Below, in pieces: positions 1-4,833 of a stretch of DNA of 8,985 nucleotides (positions are counted from its first letter, which is position 1; every line of letters starts with the position of its first letter). The position numbers and the translations under genes are program-made. The DNA comes from DTFZ01 sp964510055 (GTDB lineage: Bacteria; Bacillota; Clostridia; Christensenellales; SZUA-584), in contig CAZDZY010000115.1 in NCBI GenBank assembly GCA_964510055.1, forward strand, positions 1-8,985, written 5' to 3'. The notes beneath the pieces are model-generated. The model was not told where the DNA came from, ran no database searches, and saw only the letters and a list, made by a program, of their open reading frames with translations.

Positions 1-219
1 GCGTTGTTTTTCCGCTTGCTCCTCGAAGTAGCGCTGCTACGTCTCGTCGCAATGCGGTAAACGCCTTGTCCTTGGAGCTTTTCAACGGCCTTATATCAGC
101 GATTTTTTTGGGTTTTGAATGGCTTGGCAGCGCCGCGAAACGAAAAACGAATTGTTACGCATCGGGAGTATAGATGACAAAGCCGCTGATTTTCTCAACG
201 GCTCCTGTTTACTATGTAG

Positions 220-241
220 GGAACGACCCCTGTGTCGTTCC
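220..241. repeat. short palindrome (GGAACGAC/GTCGTTCC)
   Basis: Perfect 8-bp inverted arms, GGAACGAC at 220-227 and GTCGTTCC at 234-241, enclose a 6-nt spacer CCCTGT. Part of the right arm recurs at 579-590 (GTCGTTCCGCTT) without its partner arm. Small palindromes of this look are often dispersed in clostridial genomes, but I cannot test copy number here. There is no T tract, so it is not a standard terminator. Confidence 0.5.
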
Positions 242-325
242 GCTTAAATCCGCCCACTTCCATGTTTTTCATCTGGCTCCGCCAGTGAAAGGCCACGAAA
301 AGTTTTATAAACGCACTCACAAACC

Positions 326-353
326 CCGCCGGCAATCGTGAGATTGACGGCGG
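326..353. other. stable hairpin with GTGA loop
   Basis: Arms CCGCCG (326-331) and CGGCGG (348-353) pair, followed by a G/A mismatch and a second helix CAATC (333-337) with GATTG (342-346). The closing loop is GTGA, a GNRA tetraloop when read on the plus strand. The hairpin is followed by an A-run on the plus strand rather than T, so it is unlikely to be a plus-strand terminator. A structured RNA element or a weak minus-strand terminator is possible. Confidence 0.5.
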
Positions 354-451
354 AAAAAACTAAAAATCTTAAATTTATATTTTTCTTAAATTCAACATAA
401 ACTATCAATGTAAAGGGTCGGCCGCCACAGCCGGAGCTGATAATACTTACC

Positions 452-474
452 TGGAGCACCTGTAAGGCGCTCCA
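452..474. other. hairpin, 9-bp arms
   Basis: TGGAGCACC (452-460) and GGCGCTCCA (466-474) pair around TGTAA. On the plus strand there is one A-C mismatch. On the minus strand the same position is a G-U wobble, so the stem would be continuous in a minus-strand RNA. It sits in the gene-free region and is followed within 25 nt by a second small hairpin. Confidence 0.4.
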
Positions 475-496
475 AGACAGTAGTATGGAATAAAAG

Positions 497-513
497 ATGC
501 ACTTGGTGTGCAT
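497..513. other. small hairpin ATGCAC/GTGCAT
   Basis: Perfect 6-bp arms ATGCAC (497-502) and GTGCAT (508-513) surround the 5-nt loop TTGGT. Alone it is weak evidence. It matters only as one of several adjacent stems upstream of the terminator-like hairpin. Confidence 0.3.
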
Positions 514-643
514 GTAGGCGAACGTATTTTAAGGCAATTCGGAAACCGGCAGCCGTGAGAAGCCAAGAATCGAGGCGGGTCGTTCCGCTTTAGCCGAAGA
601 CCGACAGAAATGTATTAGCGGCGGCAGATCTTTACGATTAAAG

Positions 644-683
644 CAGCGGCATGGTATGAAAATACTCGTGCCGCTGTTTGCTT
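644..683 (+). terminator. probable intrinsic terminator
   Basis: CAGCGGCA (644-651) pairs with TGCCGCTG (669-676). An inner helix GTAT (654-657) with ATAC (662-665) closes a GAAA tetraloop (658-661), with a small TG/TCG internal loop between the helices. The stem is followed by TTTGCTT, an interrupted T tract. It would end a plus-strand transcript coming from the preceding gene-free region, and it insulates the trk promoter downstream. The minus-strand side has CTTTAATC after the stem, so weak bidirectional use is possible. Confidence 0.55.
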
Positions 684-761
684 AAGTTAAACCATGTTTG
701 TCAGCGCATATAGTACGCGCAATCCCGCGCTGCACGGCATTATATGCCCGCAACTTGCCAA

Positions 762-787
762 TTAACCGCAATAACGGCGTTAACCGC
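762..787. repeat. TTAACCGC direct repeat upstream of trk promoter
   Basis: TTAACCGC occurs at 762-769 and again at 780-787, 18 nt apart start to start. Together with CGG in between, the segment also has an imperfect dyad appearance. It lies 22 to 47 bases upstream of the -35 box of the trk promoter, where an activator could bind. No known regulator motif is recognised. Confidence 0.3.
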
Positions 788-808
788 TTAAAATCCGCCG
801 CCCTAACA

Positions 809-837
809 TTGATAATTATCCGGTTACATATTATAAT
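809..837 (+). promoter_or_regulatory. sigma-A promoter of trkA-trkH
   Basis: TTGATA (809-814) and TATAAT (832-837) are separated by exactly 17 bases, close to the vegetative sigma-A consensus. Transcription should start near 844, giving a leader of about 36 nt before the trkA start codon. That leaves no room for a large riboswitch between this promoter and trkA. Confidence 0.75.
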
Positions 838-850
838 GTTCGGATGTATC

Positions 851-872
851 AAACGCAAAAGCGTTTTGGAGG
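851..872 (+). promoter_or_regulatory. trkA leader hairpin and ribosome site
   Basis: AAACGC (851-856) and GCGTTT (861-866) form a perfect 6-bp stem with an AAAA loop. The ribosome site GGAGG (868-872) begins two bases after the stem and lies 7 nt before the ATG at 880. The short leader is thus largely this hairpin plus the ribosome site. It could stabilise the 5' end of the mRNA or tune initiation, but no regulator is implied by the sequence. Confidence 0.5.
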
Positions 873-879
873 ATAAAGT

Positions 880-2238
880 ATGAAGATCATCATTGTCGGC
901 GACGGAAAGGTCGGTTTTGCCCTTTCGGAAAACCTTTCGCGGGAAGGCCATGATGTTACCATCATTGATAATAAGAACGATGTTCTGCAAAGATCTGTCG
1001 AATCACTCGATGTGTTTACTATAAAAGGGAACGGGTCGAGCGCGTCCGTGCTTAAAAGCGCGGGAATAGACGAGGCCGACCTTCTTATTGCCGCTACGTC
1101 GATGGACGAGGTGAATATGTTCTGCTGCCTCATGGGCAAAAAGCTGGGGGCCGCGCGCACTATAGCCCGTGTAAGAAACCCGGAATACTCAGAGCAGCTT
1201 ATGATGTTTGAAGAAGAGATGGGCCTCAGCATGGTCGTCAACCCCGAGCTTGCCTCGGCTAAAGAGATAGCGCGCCTTGTCAGCTTTCCTTCCGCGCTCA
1301 GCATAGGCACGTTTGCCGGCGACAGGGTATACATGGTGGAGCTCAAAGTATGCGCCGGCAGCCCCATAGCTGGCAAGCCGCTTTCTTCGATACCGGAGAT
1401 AAATCAATCAAAGATACTTGTTAGCGCCGTCTGCAGGGGTTCGGAGGTATATATACCGGGCGGCGATTTTGTGATACAGACGCACGACTATATACATATC
1501 GTTGGAGACTACGGCAGCATAGAGGATTATCTTAAATCTGTCGGCCGGCTTGAGAAAAAGGTGCGTTCCGCAATGATCGTGGGCGGCGGGCTCATCTCGT
1601 TTTACCTTACCCAGATGCTGCTCGAACACGGTATCAGCGTAAAGATAATAGAAAAATCCGCTGATATCTGCGAACAGCTCAGCGACAGCTTTCCTCAGGC
1701 GCTCGTTATCAACGGCGACGGCACTGATAAAGAGCTGCTCGACGCCGAAGGCTTAAACGGCTACGGAGCGTTCGTGGCGCTTACTAATATGGACGAAGAA
1801 AACCTCATAATGTCGCTGTACGCGACATATAAAGAGATACCTAAAGTAATAACCAAGATCAACAGGTTGGGTTATGCCGAAGTAATAAAAAGGACAGGCA
1901 TAGACCGTGTAATAAGCCCGAAAATTATAACGACCAATCAGATCATCCGGTTCGTAAGGAATATGGAGAACCCCGGCGGCAACCGTATAAAAACGTTGTA
2001 CCGCCTCCCGGGCAACAAAGCCGAGGTCGTGGAATTTTCAGCTACCGCGTCAACAAAAGGCTTAGGGCGGCCGCTCGCTGACCTGCGCCTTAAAAAAGAC
2101 CTGCTGATAGCAACGATAGTCCGCGACAACAGCATCATTATACCCCGGGGCAAAGACGCAATATTGGAAGGCGACAGCGTCATAGTTATTACGACGATAA
2201 AGCAGCTCCGCGACCTTAACGAGATCTTTGCGGATTAA
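880..2238 (+). CDS. trkA: Trk potassium uptake regulator TrkA
   Basis: TrkA is the cytosolic gating subunit of the Trk K+ uptake system. It binds NAD(H) or other nucleotides and assembles as a ring under the TrkH channel. The 452-residue protein has the usual two-repeat layout: RCK-N1 (about 1-130), RCK-C1 (about 135-220), RCK-N2 (about 228-350) and RCK-C2 (about 370-450). The first Rossmann motif is GDGKVG (7-12), with acidic D30 at the end of the second strand for the ribose. The second is GGGLIS (235-240), where the last glycine is serine, with E258 as the acidic residue; this may weaken dinucleotide binding there. Length matches the family (about 450-460). The start is fixed by GGAGG 7 nt upstream. 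trkH follows after 11 nt, so the two are cotranscribed. Confidence 0.95.
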   Translation: MKIIIVGDGKVGFALSENLSREGHDVTIIDNKNDVLQRSVESLDVFTIKGNGSSASVLKSAGIDEADLLIAATSMDEVNMFCCLMGKKLGAARTIARVRNPEYSEQLMMFEEEMGLSMVVNPELASAKEIARLVSFPSALSIGTFAGDRVYMVELKVCAGSPIAGKPLSSIPEINQSKILVSAVCRGSEVYIPGGDFVIQTHDYIHIVGDYGSIEDYLKSVGRLEKKVRSAMIVGGGLISFYLTQMLLEHGISVKIIEKSADICEQLSDSFPQALVINGDGTDKELLDAEGLNGYGAFVALTNMDEENLIMSLYATYKEIPKVITKINRLGYAEVIKRTGIDRVISPKIITTNQIIRFVRNMENPGGNRIKTLYRLPGNKAEVVEFSATASTKGLGRPLADLRLKKDLLIATIVRDNSIIIPRGKDAILEGDSVIVITTIKQLRDLNEIFAD

Positions 2239-2249
2239 GGGTAAAAGAT

Positions 2250-3704
2250 ATGAATTTTAGCATGATAAAATACATATGCGGGCAGGTAATACGATTCGAA
2301 GCCGCTTTTATGGCATTATCCGCAATCGTCTCTTTGATATACAGCGAGTTTAATACCGCGCTGATGTTCGGAGTAACGATAATCGGTATGCTGGCCTTAA
2401 GCCTGATCCTCGCGTATAAAAAACCGGCTAACACCTCTTTTTACGCTAAAGAAGGAATAATCACGGTATCTATGTCCTGGGTAATAATATCGCTCATAGG
2501 GGCTATACCGTTTACGCTTACCGGTTCGACTCCCACGTATATCGACAGCATATTTGAAACGATCTCGGGGTTCACAACTACGGGGTCAACTCTATTGCCA
2601 AACGTCGAGATAATCGATAAGGGCATACTTTTCTGGCGCAGCTTCACACACTGGATAGGCGGCATGGGGGTGCTCGTGTTCGTCATGTCGATACTTCCCA
2701 TGTCGGGCGCCGACCCGTTCCTCGTGATGCGCGCCGAAAGCCCGGGGCCCACGAAAGAAAAGCTCGTTCCCAAGGCGCGGCAGACGGCCAAGATACTTTA
2801 TAAGATATACATAGGCTTATCGATTACGCAGGTCATATTGCTCGTATGCGGGGGCATGCCCCTTTTCGACAGCATAGTCCATATGTTCGGCACCGCGGGC
2901 ACAGGCGGATTTTCTATCAAAAACCTGTCGATAGGCTATTATAACAGCGCGTATATCGACGTCGTGATAACGGTGTTCATGATACTTTTCGGCATCAACT
3001 TCAGCGCGTATTTCCTTCTGCTCGCGAAAAAGTTCAAAAAGTTTTTAACGCATGAGGAAACGCGCGCTTACCTTGGCATCATTATCGCTGCCATTCTTAT
3101 AATAGCGATAAACCTTATGGGAACGTACTTCAACAATTTCGCGGAGAGCGTGCGTTATGCCGCGTTTCAGGTCGCGTCTATAATAACCACGACAGGCTAC
3201 GCCACGACTAACTTCGACCTGTGGCCGACGCTCAGCAAGTTCGTTCTTATATTCCTTATGTTTATAGGCGCTTCGGCAGGCTCGACAGGCGGCGGCATAA
3301 AGGTATCGCGCATAGTCATAATGTTCAAGACGCTGAAACGCGAAGCGATCCGCATACTGCACCCGAAAGCTGTCAAGCTCATTAAGCTCGAGGGCGCGCC
3401 GTTGGGCGAAAACATAATACGGGGAACGGGCGTGTTCATTGCCACATATGTCGGCATCACAGCGGTCTCAATACTGCTTGTATCGATAAACGGCAAGGAC
3501 ATGGAAACTACGGCGACGGCGGTGATCACGTGCATCAGCAACGTGGGGCCGGGGTTTGCGGCCGTAGGCCCTATAGGCAATTTCTCCTCGTTCTCAGCGT
3601 TCAGTAAAATTGTGCTCTCTCTCGATATGCTTATAGGCAGGCTGGAGATCTTCCCGGTGCTGATGCTGTTCTGGCCGGGAGTATGGCGCAGAACCAGCAA
3701 CTGA
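2250..3704 (+). CDS. trkH: Trk potassium channel subunit TrkH
   Basis: TrkH is the membrane pore for K+ uptake, partnered and gated by TrkA. The 484 residues contain the four pore-loop repeats of the TrkH/KtrB superfamily: TTTGST (filter Gly112), GTGGFS (Gly219), TTTGYAT (Gly316) and SNVGPG (Gly433). All four filter glycines are present, which indicates K+ selectivity. Other family hallmarks are WIGGMG (135-140), GASAGSTGGGIK (340-351) and the C-terminal LDMLIGRLEIFPVLMLF segment. The length and natural end are those of a complete TrkH. The ATG lies 11 nt after the trkA stop; a modest AAGGG, overlapping that stop, serves as ribosome site and suggests translational coupling. The 3' end converges on a minus-strand gene only 19 nt away without a clear terminator. 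Confidence 0.95.
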   Translation: MNFSMIKYICGQVIRFEAAFMALSAIVSLIYSEFNTALMFGVTIIGMLALSLILAYKKPANTSFYAKEGIITVSMSWVIISLIGAIPFTLTGSTPTYIDSIFETISGFTTTGSTLLPNVEIIDKGILFWRSFTHWIGGMGVLVFVMSILPMSGADPFLVMRAESPGPTKEKLVPKARQTAKILYKIYIGLSITQVILLVCGGMPLFDSIVHMFGTAGTGGFSIKNLSIGYYNSAYIDVVITVFMILFGINFSAYFLLLAKKFKKFLTHEETRAYLGIIIAAILIIAINLMGTYFNNFAESVRYAAFQVASIITTTGYATTNFDLWPTLSKFVLIFLMFIGASAGSTGGGIKVSRIVIMFKTLKREAIRILHPKAVKLIKLEGAPLGENIIRGTGVFIATYVGITAVSILLVSINGKDMETTATAVITCISNVGPGFAAVGPIGNFSSFSAFSKIVLSLDMLIGRLEIFPVLMLFWPGVWRRTSN

Positions 3705-3723
3705 AAACAGACCTTAAAGTGGG

Positions 3724-4515
3724 CTAAGGAATCAGAATATACCTTGGCCTTCTTTTATCGAACGCGCACACATATTTGAAACCGATATCCTTCAGTGTGC
3801 CCAGCGTTTCACCCGCCGCGCGTCCTACCGAGCTTTCATCGTGGGCGTCGGAGCCTACCGTTATGATCTCTCCCCCGAGCTCATAATAGCGCTTTATTAT
3901 CGGTATTTCGGGCATTACGGAGCCGGTATTCTTTATACCGCTAGTATTGACCTCGATACCTTTGCCTTTTTCAATAAGTATCTTCAGCAGCTTATCTATC
4001 ATATCCCTGTAGTCGCTGTATTTCATCAGTGCGTCTTCAAACGGGCAGAATTTCGACACATACCCCAGATGCCCGAAAACGTCGTAAAAATCGCAGGCTG
4101 AGGCGCATTCTATGCATTCCTCCAAATAAGCCGCGTATGCTTCATTTTTTGAATACTGCCGCCAAAACTCGCTGCCGTACGGGTCGAGGCCGCCGATCAG
4201 ATGCTTTGAGCCTATAACATAGTCCAATTCGTGCTTACTTACTATACGGGCCATGCTTGCCGCAGTACGCAGCTCAAGCCCCGCTTCAAGCCCCTTTTTA
4301 ATATCGATATCCGGAAAAGCGATCTTAACTTCCGCAAAATCCCTGTCGTATTCCCGAAAATCGAATACAAAGTCTATATCCCCCGGGAAATCAAGGTCGA
4401 TATGGTCTGTAAAGCATATCTCCTTCAAACCTTTTCTTTGCGCAGCCCCGGCCATTCTCTCCATCGGCGTTTCACAGTCGGCAGATAATTCTGAATGTAT
4501 ATGGTAGTCTATCAT
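3724..4515 (-). CDS. PHP-domain phosphatase, HisJ/HisK-type
   Basis: This is a cytosolic metal-dependent phosphoesterase of the polymerase-and-histidinol-phosphatase (PHP) family, most like HisJ/HisK histidinol-phosphatases (L-histidinol phosphate to histidinol). Of 263 residues, the visible metal-site motifs are HIH (5-7), TDH (36-38), E77 in GLEAGLE, SKH (103-105), GH (148-149), EVNTSG (188-193) and SDAH (222-225). The set looks complete, and the length is normal for the family. It starts 5 nt after the stop of the aldolase remnant, with a weak GAAAGG ribosome site, so it is the last gene of the ATPase operon. No other histidine gene is nearby, so the true substrate may be another phosphomonoester. 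The family call is firm; histidinol phosphate as substrate is an inference. Confidence 0.88.
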   Translation of the reverse strand: MIDYHIHSELSADCETPMERMAGAAQRKGLKEICFTDHIDLDFPGDIDFVFDFREYDRDFAEVKIAFPDIDIKKGLEAGLELRTAASMARIVSKHELDYVIGSKHLIGGLDPYGSEFWRQYSKNEAYAAYLEECIECASACDFYDVFGHLGYVSKFCPFEDALMKYSDYRDMIDKLLKILIEKGKGIEVNTSGIKNTGSVMPEIPIIKRYYELGGEIITVGSDAHDESSVGRAAGETLGTLKDIGFKYVCAFDKRRPRYILIP

Positions 4516-4520
4516 AGCTT

Positions 4521-4833
4521 TCAGCCGCCTTTCACTTGTTTTAGTTCTTCGTCCGTCAGGGGGTTAGCCCCTCCCAGCAGCTGCGCCCGAAGCAGCATGC
4601 CGGCATACGCCTCAAACAGGTCGAGCCTGTTAAACGCTTCCTCTATATCATGCCCTGTGACGTGCAAGCTCCTCTTCGGCCACTGTTTCCTTGCATACCC
4701 CGGAAGGTGTAACGAGCGCTTTATCGCCGCCGACCCTTAGTGAAACGTTGCCGTCTATTCCCGGAACATACCCTTTGCGATAAAGCCTCCTGCAATACTC
4801 TATCAAAACTTTCCTTGCTTCAGCCTCTTTCAC
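4521..4833 (-). pseudogene. class II aldolase gene, internal deletion
   Basis: The N-terminal part starts at a GTG (4831-4833) with AGGAGG 5-6 nt upstream. It encodes about 56 residues with the class II aldolase/adducin signature GYVPGIDGNVSLRVGGDK and TPSGV, as in fuculose-phosphate aldolases. It then passes out of frame and stops at 4648-4650. In another frame the sequence resumes at about 4660 as a C-terminal tail of about 45 residues (DIEEAFNRLDLFEAYAGML, then a stop at 4521-4523). Intact relatives have roughly 210-220 residues. About 110 middle residues are missing, including the zinc-binding histidines and the catalytic region, and the joint is not a multiple of three. As drawn it cannot be an active aldolase. 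Either the gene is decaying or the assembly collapsed here. The start overlaps the ATPase stop, and the stop lies 5 nt before the next gene, as expected of an operon member. Confidence 0.8.

Larger units (their letters stand above)
1..643. other. gene-free region with hairpins
   Basis: No gene can be supported here. All frames are short, lack ribosome sites, or run across inverted repeats. A frame open from the left edge ends at a TAG at 171-173 and could be the tail of an upstream gene, but I do not recognise its peptide. The segment contains a short palindrome near 220-241 and stable hairpins at 326-353, 452-474 and 497-513. It is followed by a terminator-like hairpin at 644-683. The words GTCGTTCCGCTT at 234-245 and 579-590 recur, which hints at repeated or duplicated material. 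It could be a 3' untranslated region, a non-coding RNA, decayed sequence or an interspersed repeat; the sequence alone does not decide. Confidence 0.55.

Noticed and set aside
119..247. 42-residue plus-strand frame ending in the palindrome
   Set aside because: No ribosome site is present, the end lies just past the palindrome, and the peptide is not recognised.
244..513. 89-residue minus-strand reading frame
   Set aside because: It has no ribosome site, crosses several hairpins, and resembles no family I know.
561..590. AGCCAAGAATCG resembling a cobalamin-riboswitch B12 box
   Set aside because: The remaining conserved core and stems of a cobalamin riboswitch are missing, and a terminator and a new promoter separate it from trkA.
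590..625. Possible c-di-AMP (ydaO-type) riboswitch for trk, from the CCGACAG word
   Set aside because: Only a few letters of the 3' consensus match; the GGGG-TTAATC type core is absent and the trk promoter lies downstream.
430..690. Possible TnpB tail or transposon-derived guide RNA
   Set aside because: Short open frames give peptides only vaguely like transposase tails; there is no zinc finger, no RuvC motif and no defined element end.
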